Of a DNA stretch of 64,000 nt, positions 26,614 through 35,591 are shown piece by piece (position 1 is the first letter of the stretch; each line of letters begins with the position of its first letter). Position numbers and translations under genes: made by a program. The stretch is taken from positions 806,001 through 870,000 of the forward strand of contig NZ_JADFFL010000001.1 of the NCBI RefSeq assembly GCF_015222005.1. Reading direction: 5' to 3'. The notes under the pieces were generated by a model that made no database searches, was not told the origin of the DNA, and saw only the letters and a list, made by a program, of their open reading frames with translations. The stretch comes from Mucilaginibacter myungsuensis. Lineage in GTDB: Bacteria > Bacteroidota > Bacteroidia > Sphingobacteriales > Sphingobacteriaceae.

Positions 26614-26621
26614 CAAAGGTA
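26614..26621 (-). promoter_or_regulatory. Probable -7 box directly at the ccmB start
   Basis: TACCTTTG followed by CACC and the ATG. The expected transcription start would fall at or within the start codon. Confidence 0.5.
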
Positions 26622-26626
26622 GCTGA

Positions 26627-26746
26627 TAGATATGAGATGTGAGATATGAGATTTGAGACACCTTGCAGCGATAACCGAGCAATACCTGATCGTAGATGGA
26701 TCAAATCAATTCGGTATTTTTGTCTCATATCTCACGTCTCATATCT
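26627..26746. repeat. Iterated GAGATATGAG palindrome between ccmB and ogt
   Basis: The left arm 26628-26660 (AGATATGAGATGTGAGATAT, continuing) and the right arm 26721-26746 (TGTCTCATATCTCACGTC, continuing) are reverse complements with one or two mismatches. They enclose about 60 nt of ordinary sequence that includes the ogt promoter-like box. Confidence 0.75.
26715..26722 (+). promoter_or_regulatory. Probable -7 box for ogt
   Basis: TATTTTTG fits TAnnTTTG and ends 26 nt before the ogt ATG, at the edge of the right arm of the palindrome. Confidence 0.4.
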
Positions 26747-26748
26747 AA

Positions 26749-27231
26749 ATGAAAGTCCACTACCACCCTACCCCACTTGGCTTTGCCCGACTTGAAGACG
26801 AGGATGGCTTGATAAGGTCGTGTACCGTTCATGATGCGGTTGGTGACGATACGACAGAACCTTCTTCGGCGATAATATTGGCCGCTAAGCAATTGGATGA
26901 ATATTTTGCGGGACAGCGTACCGTATTCGATTTCCCCTTCCAACAAAAAGGCACTGATTTTCAGCAGGAGGTTTGGCGCAACTTGTCGGATATTAAATAT
27001 GGCGAGGCGATCAGCTATGCGGCGCTTTCAAAGCGTATGAAAAACCCGCTGGCTATACGCGCTATCGCGTCGGCCAACGGGCGTAATAATATGTGGATCG
27101 TGGTGCCTTGTCACCGTGTGATCGGATCCGACGGTAGCCTTACCGGGTATGCCGGCGGCCTGTGGCGTAAGCAATACCTGTTAGAGCTTGAAGCTCGCGT
27201 AGCGGGGCTTGGTCAGGCCAGTTTGTTTTAG
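26749..27231 (+). CDS. ogt: Methylated-DNA-[protein]-cysteine S-methyltransferase
   Basis: The 160-residue protein has the DNA-binding helix region (FQQEVWRNLSDIKYGEAISY, RAIASANGRN) and the methyl-acceptor motif VPCHRVIGSDGSLTGYAGG, with the cysteine near residue 118. It repairs O6-methylguanine by irreversible self-alkylation. The N-terminal domain is the short Ogt type, with no Ada regulatory domain. It is convergent with a hybrid kinase gene, and the two stops overlap by four bases. Confidence 0.94.
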   Translation: MKVHYHPTPLGFARLEDEDGLIRSCTVHDAVGDDTTEPSSAIILAAKQLDEYFAGQRTVFDFPFQQKGTDFQQEVWRNLSDIKYGEAISYAALSKRMKNPLAIRAIASANGRNNMWIVVPCHRVIGSDGSLTGYAGGLWRKQYLLELEARVAGLGQASLF

Positions 27232-29174
27232 GCCGTCACAAAGCTTTTTTTACCGGCTAACAGCTTTTCTATCTTCTCGTGCAATTCGTACGGCATAAAT
27301 GGCTTAGGTAGTACGTCGTTCATGCCAGCGGTAAGCGCCTGTTGTTGTTCGTGATCGTATGATGCCGCAGAGAGTGATATGATCGGGATGCTGCGCTTAG
27401 GCTCTTCCATATCCATCCTGATGGCTTTGGCCGTTTGGTAACCGCTCATCTCAGGCATGTGTGTATCCATCAAGATCATATCAAAATCTAACTCTTTCAA
27501 CTTTTCCAGCGCCTTACGTCCGTTGTCCACTATCTCTACCTGGATGTTCCATTCCTTCAAGATCTTGGTTAGCATAAATTGGTTCACCAGGTTATCCTCA
27601 GCTACTAATATGGTCACATCATCAAACAACGGCAGGGCTTTGTTCTTATCTCTTGGCTCAACTTTCTTTTCAGGTGCAGCGGCGATATCATACCAATTAG
27701 TAAAATTGAACACGCTGCCTTTACCCGGCTGGCTACTCACCGTCAAGTCGCCGCCTTTAAGCTCGATCAGGCTTTTGGTGATGGTCAGGCCAAGACCTGT
27801 ACCACCATATTTACTGGTCGTATCATCCTCAGCTTGCTCAAACGAATCAAATATTTTAGCCAACCTATCTGCCGGGATACCTATGCCGGTATCCTCTACG
27901 CTAAATTTCAGCTTAACGCGTGCTCCGTGTTTTTGTAGCTGCGTAACCTTAAGTTTCACATACCCTTTTTCGGTGAACTTAATGGCGTTGCTCAACAGGT
28001 TCATCAGGATCTGGTTCATCCTCAGGGTATCCATCATAATGTATTCAGGCACGTCCTCCGCTATCTCCAGCAGGAATTCGATATCATGCTCCTCTGCCTT
28101 AAATCTCAACAGGTCATGTACCGATCTTACCGTTGTACGGATATTGCTGACCGTGCGCACAATATTGAACTTACCGGCCTCTATCTTAGAGATATCCAAC
28201 ACATCGTTGATCACTGCCAACAGGCTCTGTGATGATGTTTCCAGCAGGTCCAGCATGCCGTCTTGCTGCTCGTTGGTCTCGGTTTTACGTAATAGCGCGG
28301 TCAGTCCAATGATGCCATTTACCGGTGTACGTAACTCATGGCTCATATTAGCCAGGAATGTTTCTTTAACCTTCTTACCGTATTCGGCCGCTTCTTTCGA
28401 TTTGATCAACTGCTCCTGGAAACTCTTTTGCGGTGACACGTCGCTGATGTTCATAAAGATCACCTTGTTGCGGTAGGTCACTCGGCATTCGGCCCAGATG
28501 GCACGGCGGTCAAAGGTCTCAAAACGGTATTCAAATACCGAAAATTGCAGGTTGTCTTTGATCACCTCACCCAATTTTTTGCGGAAGTGAGCGCGGTCAT
28601 CTTCGACCGCCATATCAACGATACTCTTCCCCACCACCTCGTTCGGGCGGAAGCCTAAGATCTTTTCTACGGCAGGGTTAACGCTGGTAATGCGTAAGGT
28701 TTGCGCTTCAACGGCGCATATAATGTCGGCCGAGTTCTTTACAACTACGGCAAAGTTTTGTAGTTCGATATTTTTCTCACGGATCTCGGCCTGGCTGCGG
28801 GCCAGTTGGATAAAGGCGTCAACCTTAGCAGCGGTTATGTACGGATCCAGCGGTTTGTACAGGTAATCGACCGCGCCGGCACCAAAGCCTTTAACGGCAT
28901 ACTTGGCTTCTTTAGAGATGGCGGTGACAAAGATCACCAAAATGTCCCGCGTTTTTGGGTTCGATTTTAGCATCTCAACCAGTTCAAAACCGTCCATTTC
29001 GGGCATCTGAACGTCTACCAAGGCTATAGCGATCTGGTTCTCCCAGGCTATCTTTAGCGCTTCGTTAGGCGATGTGGTCGAGAATTTGCGGATGTCGTCG
29101 CGATGCAGCAAGGCCTCCAGGGCAATGATGTTCTCTTCGCGGTCGTCCACAATTAAAATGTTTACGGGGGCCAT
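27228..29174 (-). CDS. Hybrid histidine kinase with receiver domains at both ends (REC-PAS-HisKA-HATPase-REC)
   Basis: Residues about 1-120 form a receiver with phospho-acceptor Asp54 (ALVDVQMPEMDG). A PAS domain follows (about 135-250, SADIICAVEAQTLRITSVNP), then HisKA (NMSHELRTPVNG), HATPase (NLLSNAIKFTEKG, DTGIGIPADR, GGTGLGLTI) and a C-terminal receiver (VAEDNLVNQ, ILMDTHMPEMSG). It has no membrane segment. It is the last gene of the leftward cluster with cheB and cheR, starting 34 nt after cheB, so it probably exchanges phosphate with the large CHASE3 kinase encoded first in the operon (inference). Confidence 0.94.
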   Translation of the reverse strand: MAPVNILIVDDREENIIALEALLHRDDIRKFSTTSPNEALKIAWENQIAIALVDVQMPEMDGFELVEMLKSNPKTRDILVIFVTAISKEAKYAVKGFGAGAVDYLYKPLDPYITAAKVDAFIQLARSQAEIREKNIELQNFAVVVKNSADIICAVEAQTLRITSVNPAVEKILGFRPNEVVGKSIVDMAVEDDRAHFRKKLGEVIKDNLQFSVFEYRFETFDRRAIWAECRVTYRNKVIFMNISDVSPQKSFQEQLIKSKEAAEYGKKVKETFLANMSHELRTPVNGIIGLTALLRKTETNEQQDGMLDLLETSSQSLLAVINDVLDISKIEAGKFNIVRTVSNIRTTVRSVHDLLRFKAEEHDIEFLLEIAEDVPEYIMMDTLRMNQILMNLLSNAIKFTEKGYVKLKVTQLQKHGARVKLKFSVEDTGIGIPADRLAKIFDSFEQAEDDTTSKYGGTGLGLTITKSLIELKGGDLTVSSQPGKGSVFNFTNWYDIAAAPEKKVEPRDKNKALPLFDDVTILVAEDNLVNQFMLTKILKEWNIQVEIVDNGRKALEKLKELDFDMILMDTHMPEMSGYQTAKAIRMDMEEPKRSIPIISLSAASYDHEQQQALTAGMNDVLPKPFMPYELHEKIEKLLAGKKSFVTA

Positions 29175-29208
29175 GTTAAATTGTGTTAGCGGCTGTTAAC
29201 GGTAGATG

Positions 29209-29793
29209 TTATTGTTTTAAAAGCTCAAATATATCGTTATTTGAAAGAACATAGTGGGCTGCGCCTAGGTGAATTGCTGAAAGCGGCATTTCACTCATGT
29301 CCGCCTCGTCCGGGTCTTGCACAATAGTCAGTGCGCCGGCCTGTTTTAGTTTGAGCATCCCTTCGGCCCCGTCCTGATTAGCTCCTGAAAGCAAGATCGC
29401 GGTGCAGTTTTGTCCGTAAACTTCGGCAGCGCTTTCAAATGTTACATCGATAGATGGTTTCGAATACCAAACCGGTTCGGATACATCAAGGCTGAAGATC
29501 CTTTCGGCTTCTATCAGCGTATGATAATTCGGCGGTGCAATGTATATGGTATTCTTACGGATAACGTCTTTATCCGCTACTTCGCGCATGGACATACGGG
29601 TATTCTCGGCGAATAGTTTTTCAATTTCGCTAAAAAAATTCTTTTTGCGGTGGATCACAATGATCACCGACTTATTCAAACCTTCAGCAAAGCCCTTTAC
29701 CGCTCTAAAGATCGGTTTGAACGAGCCTGCCGATCCCCCGATCAGCACTACCTCACTCCTATGCCACCGCTGAAGGATATCTTGATTAAGCAC
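29209..29793 (-). CDS. cheB: Stand-alone CheB-type methylesterase domain
   Basis: The 194-residue protein consists only of the catalytic domain. The triad is visible as Ser21 (LIGGSAGSF), His48 (IVIHRK) and Asp141 (SGANQDGAEG). The PxMPxxA end is present as SEMPLSAIHLGAAHYVL. CheB removes methyl esters (or deamidates Gln) on chemoreceptors, but this one lacks the regulatory receiver and no chemoreceptor, CheA or CheW is nearby. It starts with GTG and overlaps cheR by eight bases. It probably acts on a non-classical target in this operon. Confidence 0.9.
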   Translation of the reverse strand: MLNQDILQRWHRSEVVLIGGSAGSFKPIFRAVKGFAEGLNKSVIIVIHRKKNFFSEIEKLFAENTRMSMREVADKDVIRKNTIYIAPPNYHTLIEAERIFSLDVSEPVWYSKPSIDVTFESAAEVYGQNCTAILLSGANQDGAEGMLKLKQAGALTIVQDPDEADMSEMPLSAIHLGAAHYVLSNNDIFELLKQ

Positions 29794-30622
29794 CTATTTT
29801 CTGGTAAATATTCTCTTTTTGATTCACAACCTTGAACCGCTTTCGGAAAAAATCGGAACGGATAGCCTCTTTACTACCCAGCGCAAGGAAACCGAGCGGA
29901 CAAAGGCTTTTGTAGAACAGATCCAATATCTTTTCTTGCAGGTCCGACTCAAAGTAAATGAACACATTACGGCAGCTGATCATCTGGAATTCGTTAAAAA
30001 CGGTATCCGAGATAAGATTATGTACAGAGAACAGCGTATTCTGCTTTATTTCGCTATGGATCGTGGCCGCATCATACAAAATGGTAAAGTGATCCGTTAG
30101 CGTGCCGGGCAAGCCGGTAAACTGATAGTTTTCGGCGTAGCTTTTTATCTTACGCAAGCTATAGATACCCATGCGGGCTTCTTTCAATACCTCGGTATTG
30201 ATATCCGTACCATAAATGAACGACTTTTGTCTGATGCCTGCCTCTTTCAATAAGATCGCCATCGAGTAAACCTCCTCGCCCGATGAGCAACCGGCGCTCC
30301 ATATCTTAATATGCTGGTAAGACGACAGGTAAGGCAGCACCTGAGCGTTCAGTGCCTTATAAAAAGACGGGTCGCGGAACATCTCTGTCACATTCACCGT
30401 TACCTCTTCTAAAAACTCCTGAAACATCGCCTGATCGTTCACCAGCGCATGTTTAAGATCGTAGAACGATAGTTTTTTGAACTGCATGATACGAACCAAA
30501 CGCCGCTTAAGCGACGCCTTGGTATATTGCGAAAAATCAAAGCCGTGAACCCGTTTAATCAGGTCTATCAATTCAAAAAGTTGCGGCGTGGTTAAACTAT
30601 CGTACGCCGGTATTCCATCCAT
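29786..30622 (-). CDS. cheR: CheR-type protein-glutamate methyltransferase
   Basis: The 278-residue protein has the helical N-terminal CheR domain (SQYTKASLKRRLVRIMQ) and the SAM-binding domain with TEMFRDPSFY, IKIWSAGCSSGEEVYSMA and SCRNVFIYFE. CheR methylates glutamates of chemoreceptors; in Bacteroidota similar stand-alone cheB-cheR pairs sit with large hybrid kinases. It starts one base after the stop of the upstream hybrid kinase and overlaps cheB, so expression is tightly coupled. Confidence 0.93.
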   Translation of the reverse strand: MDGIPAYDSLTTPQLFELIDLIKRVHGFDFSQYTKASLKRRLVRIMQFKKLSFYDLKHALVNDQAMFQEFLEEVTVNVTEMFRDPSFYKALNAQVLPYLSSYQHIKIWSAGCSSGEEVYSMAILLKEAGIRQKSFIYGTDINTEVLKEARMGIYSLRKIKSYAENYQFTGLPGTLTDHFTILYDAATIHSEIKQNTLFSVHNLISDTVFNEFQMISCRNVFIYFESDLQEKILDLFYKSLCPLGFLALGSKEAIRSDFFRKRFKVVNQKENIYQKIGA

Positions 30623-30623
30623 A

Positions 30624-33600
30624 TTATTCTCCCATCCAAAGCTGCATCAGCGATATCAACCGGTCAATATCCACCGGTTTTGTTATATAATCATTCGCGC
30701 CCGCGGCGATACATTTTTCGCGGTCATCACGCATGGCTTTTGCAGTTAATGCTATAATAGGAAGTTTGGCCCATTTGTTTTGCTTACGTATATGTCGCAT
30801 AGCCTCGTAACCGTCCATCTTAGGCATCATGATGTCCATCAGCACGATATCGATGTCTGGTATTTCCTCTAATTTGGTTATAGATTCCTCACCATCGTTA
30901 GCTATCTCTACCTGCAGATCATACGTTTGCAAAGCACTTGTCAACGCGAAGATGTTGCGCATGTCATCATCTACCACTAATACTTTTTTGCCTTTCAATT
31001 TCTCTTTTCCTTTTGATACCGGGTTTGCTTTCTCCGTAGCGGCTGTGGCCGGCTGCGGGCTACTACTTATCTTATGTAAGAACAGGTTGACCTCGTCGAT
31101 CAGTCTGTCCGATGATTTACTTGTTTTTACCACCATGGCATTTGCATATTGCATCAGGCGGTTAACCGATGTTTTGTCCAATTCCATCGCCGTGTTGATC
31201 ACTACCGGCAGGCTGGTGAATTTCTCTTCGGCCTTGATCTTGTCCAACAGATCCAGGCCTGAGATATCAGGCAGGTTAAGATCGAGTATTACGCATTGGT
31301 ATTCATTCTGCTGTAATTTCTCTAAGGCCGAAGCACCGTCAAATGCCTGATCCACCGATATACCCTGGCGTTCCATCATTTCCCTCAGCGCCTCGCTTTG
31401 AGCTTTATGATCTTCCACCAGTAATATCTGCTTAAATACCACGCCGCTTTGCGTTGTCATGTCGTTAAACAACTTATCCAGCGTGTTGGTATCTATCGGC
31501 TTCTTCATGAAGCTGATCGCGCCCTCACGGCGTACCTTATTGGCTGCAGCCTCCCCTGCCGACATTAAATGCACCGGTATGCCCGATGTTTCTGCCGACG
31601 CCTTCAGCTCTTTCAATATCTGCCAGCCGTCTTTACCCGGCAGCATAATATCCAGTATCACCGCATCCGGTCGATTTTCTTTGATCGTTTCTACTGCATG
31701 GGTACCCTCGTTCACAACGATTGCTTTGTAACCATGATCGCGGGCGTAGTCCTTCAGGATGTCAGCAAAGTTTTTATCATCCTCTACTATCACAACCAAA
31801 GGCTCTGATTGTTTATCCTTACGCTCTGATTGAGCTACAGGTTGTAAGAAAGGTTTATTTGGCACAAAGGTCTCTACCGTTGGCACTTGTTCTTCTGGTT
31901 CGCTGGTCGCAACGGTCTCTAACGGGATGATCAGCGTAAACTCGCTGCCCTCGCCTACCTCGCTGCTCACGGTGATTTTACCGCCCAACAGGTTAGCCAA
32001 CTCGCGACTGATAGATAAGCCCAAACCGGTACCGCCGTATTTGCGACTGGTAGATCCGTCTGCTTGTTGGAATGCCTCAAAGATCAACTTTTGTTTTTCA
32101 GGCGGGATACCTATGCCGCTATCTTTAATATGAAAGGCGATAGTTTTAGGCGTATCACCTGCGGTTACATTAATATCGATACTACCGTTTTCGGGCGTAA
32201 ACTTGAATGCGTTAGATAACATGTTCTTAAGTACTTGTTGCACACGTACTTTATCTGTAAAGATCTTTTCGGGAACATCTGTAATGGTCGACTTAAATTT
32301 GATGCCTTTGTTAGATGCCATTTCGGCAAACAACATCTCCATATCGTTCACTATACCCTTAACAGTGCTCTCTTCGACAATCAGATCCATTTTACCAGAC
32401 TCGATCTTAGACAGATCCAGGATGTCGTTGATCAGCGTCAACAGGTCATTACCTGCATTAAAGATCACACTCGCGTATTTGATCTGATCGGCGCTTAGGT
32501 TATCGCTCTTATTATCTTTCAGGATGCGGGCCAATACCAGGATACTGTTCAACGGCGTACGCAATTCGTGGCTCATGTTAGCCAAAAATTCCGATTTATA
32601 CTTACCAGTGGTTTCCAGTTCTTCCACCTTAACGTTTATGGCGGCGCGGGCTTCTTCAATGGCTTGGTTCTTCTCTTCCAGCAAGCTGGCCTTCTCTTCC
32701 AGTTCGGCGTTGATGGTGCGCAATTCCTCTTGCTGTACGCGCAATTCTTCTTCTGACGCCTGCAGCATTTCTGTCTTGTTCAGCAACTCCTCGTTGGTTA
32801 CGCGCATCTCTTCTTGCTGCGCTTCCAGTTCCTCGGCTTGTTGCTGTGTCTCCTCGAACAGGTCGTGCATGATGGTGCGCGCCTGAGCGGTGTTAATGGC
32901 GATGCCAATATCGTTGGCTACTGCTAAAATATAGTCGTTAACGGTTTGCGGGATCTGATTTTGGAAAGCGATCTCTAATACACCCTTTAATTTTTTGTCA
33001 AAAAAGAACGGCACGATCATGATCTCGGCCAATTCCTGGCTAATGATCGAAGTTTCCAGTTCTAATTTTTCGTTCAATGTACCTTTGATCACGGCCGGCT
33101 TTTGGTCGGCAGCTACCTGGCCCAACCAACCCTCAGACATTTTAACCTTCTTTTTGATCACAGAAAGGTCGTGAAATGCGTAGTAAGAATATAATTCCAA
33201 ATACTGCTCGGTGTCATCGTACAAATAAAGCGTCCCTGTAATAGCATTGGTATATTTACAAACTTCAGAGAGCACACTTTCGGATAATTCTTTCTCACTC
33301 TGTTGACCCTGCATCCTTTCGTTCAGTAAGCCCGTACCGGTGAGTAACCAGTTCTTATTCTTGTTCTCAGCCAGTACTTCGCCAAGCTGGATGTTCGCTA
33401 CCCTAATATCCTCCTCTGCTTTCTTCTGCTGATCAAATGTTTTTTGAATGAACTGGAAGAGTACGATAATAATGATCAAAAAGGTTAACGAGCCTAACCC
33501 GATGATCAGTATAGCGGCAGACGAAGCGCGCTCAGAGCTCGCCCGGCGTTCTTTTAACAACTTGGTCTCTGTAACGTTCAACCGTCCTCTCAGGTTGCGG

Positions 33601-34061
33601 ATCTCGTCCATAATGGCTTTACCATTAACGAACATGTTATTGGCAACCATGTATTCCAGCCCTTTGGTTTCACGGGTATCGATATTGAGGCGCAGCAAAG
33701 CCAATTGTTCAGACACCTTGGTCGATATGGTATCCACACGCCTGCTTTGCACATCGTTGTCGCTAACCAGGTCTTTTAATTTTTCAATGTCAGATGCTAT
33801 CCTGGGTAAGGCAGCATTATAGGGGTCTAAAAGTTCGCGTTTGTTGGTCGCGGAGTAACCGCGCATGCCCGTCTCGGCATCGATGAGTAATTGTAATAGA
33901 TTGTCAGACGTGCTGATCACTGTTTGGGTGTGATCTACCATAACATTGTCGTCTTCCAATTTATTGATGCTGGTGTAGGACAATACACCTACAATGATCA
34001 CCAGGAAGATTGACACGGCAAAGCCGGTCAGTACACGTTGGCGAAAGGATAATTTAAACAT
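30624..34061 (-). CDS. CHASE3-GAF hybrid histidine kinase with three C-terminal receivers
   Basis: The domain order over 1145 residues is: helix (about 12-32), CHASE3 periplasmic sensor (about 40-175, LLIDAETGMRGYSATNKREL), helix (about 185-207), GAF (about 255-395) and a long Glu-rich coiled coil (about 400-495). HisKA (NMSHELRTPLNS) and HATPase (DSGIGIPPEKQK, GGTGLGLSI) follow. Three receivers come last, with Asp in ILDIMLPGKDG, ILDLNLPDISG and LMDIMMPKMDG. It is the first gene of the operon with cheR, cheB and a second hybrid kinase. The signal and output are unknown. No HAMP linker is obvious. Confidence 0.95.
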   Translation of the reverse strand: MFKLSFRQRVLTGFAVSIFLVIIVGVLSYTSINKLEDDNVMVDHTQTVISTSDNLLQLLIDAETGMRGYSATNKRELLDPYNAALPRIASDIEKLKDLVSDNDVQSRRVDTISTKVSEQLALLRLNIDTRETKGLEYMVANNMFVNGKAIMDEIRNLRGRLNVTETKLLKERRASSERASSAAILIIGLGSLTFLIIIIVLFQFIQKTFDQQKKAEEDIRVANIQLGEVLAENKNKNWLLTGTGLLNERMQGQQSEKELSESVLSEVCKYTNAITGTLYLYDDTEQYLELYSYYAFHDLSVIKKKVKMSEGWLGQVAADQKPAVIKGTLNEKLELETSIISQELAEIMIVPFFFDKKLKGVLEIAFQNQIPQTVNDYILAVANDIGIAINTAQARTIMHDLFEETQQQAEELEAQQEEMRVTNEELLNKTEMLQASEEELRVQQEELRTINAELEEKASLLEEKNQAIEEARAAINVKVEELETTGKYKSEFLANMSHELRTPLNSILVLARILKDNKSDNLSADQIKYASVIFNAGNDLLTLINDILDLSKIESGKMDLIVEESTVKGIVNDMEMLFAEMASNKGIKFKSTITDVPEKIFTDKVRVQQVLKNMLSNAFKFTPENGSIDINVTAGDTPKTIAFHIKDSGIGIPPEKQKLIFEAFQQADGSTSRKYGGTGLGLSISRELANLLGGKITVSSEVGEGSEFTLIIPLETVATSEPEEQVPTVETFVPNKPFLQPVAQSERKDKQSEPLVVIVEDDKNFADILKDYARDHGYKAIVVNEGTHAVETIKENRPDAVILDIMLPGKDGWQILKELKASAETSGIPVHLMSAGEAAANKVRREGAISFMKKPIDTNTLDKLFNDMTTQSGVVFKQILLVEDHKAQSEALREMMERQGISVDQAFDGASALEKLQQNEYQCVILDLNLPDISGLDLLDKIKAEEKFTSLPVVINTAMELDKTSVNRLMQYANAMVVKTSKSSDRLIDEVNLFLHKISSSPQPATAATEKANPVSKGKEKLKGKKVLVVDDDMRNIFALTSALQTYDLQVEIANDGEESITKLEEIPDIDIVLMDIMMPKMDGYEAMRHIRKQNKWAKLPIIALTAKAMRDDREKCIAAGANDYITKPVDIDRLISLMQLWMGE

Positions 34062-34142
34062 GTAACACAGGTTTTATTTTTCAGAAATAGCGTAGCAATA
34101 TATACGCAATATAGGTATAATGTGTTTGCACACAAATGTGTG

Positions 34143-34559
34143 TTATTTAAAACTCTTATCCGGCTTTAATACACCTGTGGCATTGCCAAGTATAGCTAAG
34201 GCTGAGCCGCCGAATAACGCCCACCAACCCCATTTAAATTTGATCTGACGGGTAAGGAAACCGGCAATACCTTTGAAAGGAATAAAACTGAACGCGTTAT
34301 GGATCTTTAGATAAGAAGCTATGAGCAATAAAAAGATGAGGAACAGCGATATCCATCCGCAAAACTTAGCGAGGGCACGCTGTTTAAGAACGACTCCCAG
34401 CAAACCCATCAAGGCTGCCAGCAGGACAACCATACCGAAGGGCATGCTGAGGTCGAACATATTCATGCTACGCAAACCGAATGGGCGCAACAATGGGAAA
34501 TAAGTAGCAATAATAAGCAGGATAAAACCTGCTAAAGATAATGATGATCTGGTTGGCAT
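34143..34559 (-). CDS. Four-helix membrane protein of unknown function
   Basis: The 138-residue protein has four hydrophobic segments (LAGFILLIIATYFPLL, VVLLAALMGLLGVVL, CGWISLFLIFLLLIASYL, WWALFGGSALAILG) and an amphipathic loop after the third (FIPFKGIAGFLTRQIKFKWG). No recognised family motif is visible. A TATCTTTG box lies 16 nt upstream. It lies 81 nt upstream of the large CHASE3 kinase gene and 36 nt after the desaturase gene, on the same strand. Confidence 0.75.
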   Translation of the reverse strand: MPTRSSLSLAGFILLIIATYFPLLRPFGLRSMNMFDLSMPFGMVVLLAALMGLLGVVLKQRALAKFCGWISLFLIFLLLIASYLKIHNAFSFIPFKGIAGFLTRQIKFKWGWWALFGGSALAILGNATGVLKPDKSFK

Positions 34560-34575
34560 AAATGTGATATTACGC

Positions 34576-34583
34576 CAAAGATA
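34576..34583 (-). promoter_or_regulatory. Probable -7 box for the four-helix membrane protein
   Basis: TATCTTTG on the minus strand ends 16 nt before the ATG at 34559 and fits TAnnTTTG exactly. Confidence 0.5.
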
Positions 34584-34595
34584 ACAACAAAAAGT

Positions 34596-35591
34596 TTATT
34601 GCGGCAGGCCGTTGTAAGGCGCTGCCGGCGATATACTGCCCCTATCCTTACGCAGGATGCGGTTAAACAGCGATATCTCTCTATCGAACAAGAACTTTAA
34701 CCACAACCTTGTCCAAGAATTATGCGACAACAACGAATCGTAATAACCCGGAGCCGTGGACTTGATCTTTGGTAATTTATTCCATGGAATAGACGGAAAA
34801 TCATGATGCTCATTATGGAAACCTACGTTGAAAGATACCCTATTAAGCGGACCATAATAGCTATAGGTCTCTTGCTCCTCGTTGTGAGTCAAGTAATGCT
34901 CCTGTATCCAGCGGGCACCAAGCGGGTGCAGGCCTACCGAAAAGAAGAAACTTGCCAGTAAATAAACAAACGCTTGCCAACCGAAAAAGTAGACAATGGC
35001 AACGTTAAACAGCATTTGTATGACAAAGTTACTAACCACCCAGGCATCAACACTTTTGATCTCTTTTAAACGGGGCAACCTGAAGAACTGGAACAGTGGG
35101 AAAAATAACAACCAGATCGCTTTACCCACAAAACTGTTGTTGATCAGCTTAGCCTCCCACTTGCTTGGCAAGTCGGCGTCTAACTCATGAATACCCTGGA
35201 AAGAGTGGTGTTTCAGGTGAAAATGCTCGAACGAGATGGCGCTTGGAAATATTTGTGGCAGGTTGGCAAATATGCTCGACCAACGATTAGCCGCACGATT
35301 CTTAAACAATAATTGGTGCGTACACTCGTGTATCATCACAAATAAGGAGTGATCTGCAAATGCACCTAAAAAGTAGGCCGCGGCAAAAACGACCCACCAG
35401 GATTGAGTAGATACAAAATATGCCGCAACGATCTGGAAAGCCACCAAACCGGCAATGGCAAAAATGGTATATGGATTTTTGCCTATCAGTTTACGCACCT
35501 CGGGATGTTCTTTTAAGATCTGTTTTGTGCGGATCTTATGCGGCTCGGAATACTGTGAGTAGGTGAAATCTGTTTTTTTTGTTACGGCCAT
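34596..35591 (-). CDS. Fatty acid desaturase related to eukaryotic sphingolipid delta-4 desaturase (DEGS)
   Basis: The 331-residue membrane protein has the three His boxes of membrane di-iron desaturases: HECTHQ (about 88-93), HLKHH (about 125-129) and HNEHH (about 258-262). Its sequence follows animal/plant dihydroceramide delta-4 desaturase rather than ordinary bacterial acyl desaturases: YSQYSEPHKIRTKQILKEHP at the start, IQEHY, ETYSYYGPLNRVSFNVGFHN and a final YYDSLLSHNSW. DEGS enzymes introduce the 4,5-double bond of ceramide. Sphingobacteria make sphingolipids, so a sphingolipid substrate is plausible but unproven. A poor -7 box (TATCTTTA) lies about 100 nt upstream. Confidence 0.9.
   Translation of the reverse strand: MAVTKKTDFTYSQYSEPHKIRTKQILKEHPEVRKLIGKNPYTIFAIAGLVAFQIVAAYFVSTQSWWVVFAAAYFLGAFADHSLFVMIHECTHQLLFKNRAANRWSSIFANLPQIFPSAISFEHFHLKHHSFQGIHELDADLPSKWEAKLINNSFVGKAIWLLFFPLFQFFRLPRLKEIKSVDAWVVSNFVIQMLFNVAIVYFFGWQAFVYLLASFFFSVGLHPLGARWIQEHYLTHNEEQETYSYYGPLNRVSFNVGFHNEHHDFPSIPWNKLPKIKSTAPGYYDSLLSHNSWTRLWLKFLFDREISLFNRILRKDRGSISPAAPYNGLPQ

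Noticed and set aside
27457..28476. 339-codon open frame on the plus strand
   Set aside because: It runs antisense to the hybrid kinase gene, is Ser/Leu-rich and has no recognisable motif; the kinase on the other strand is certain.
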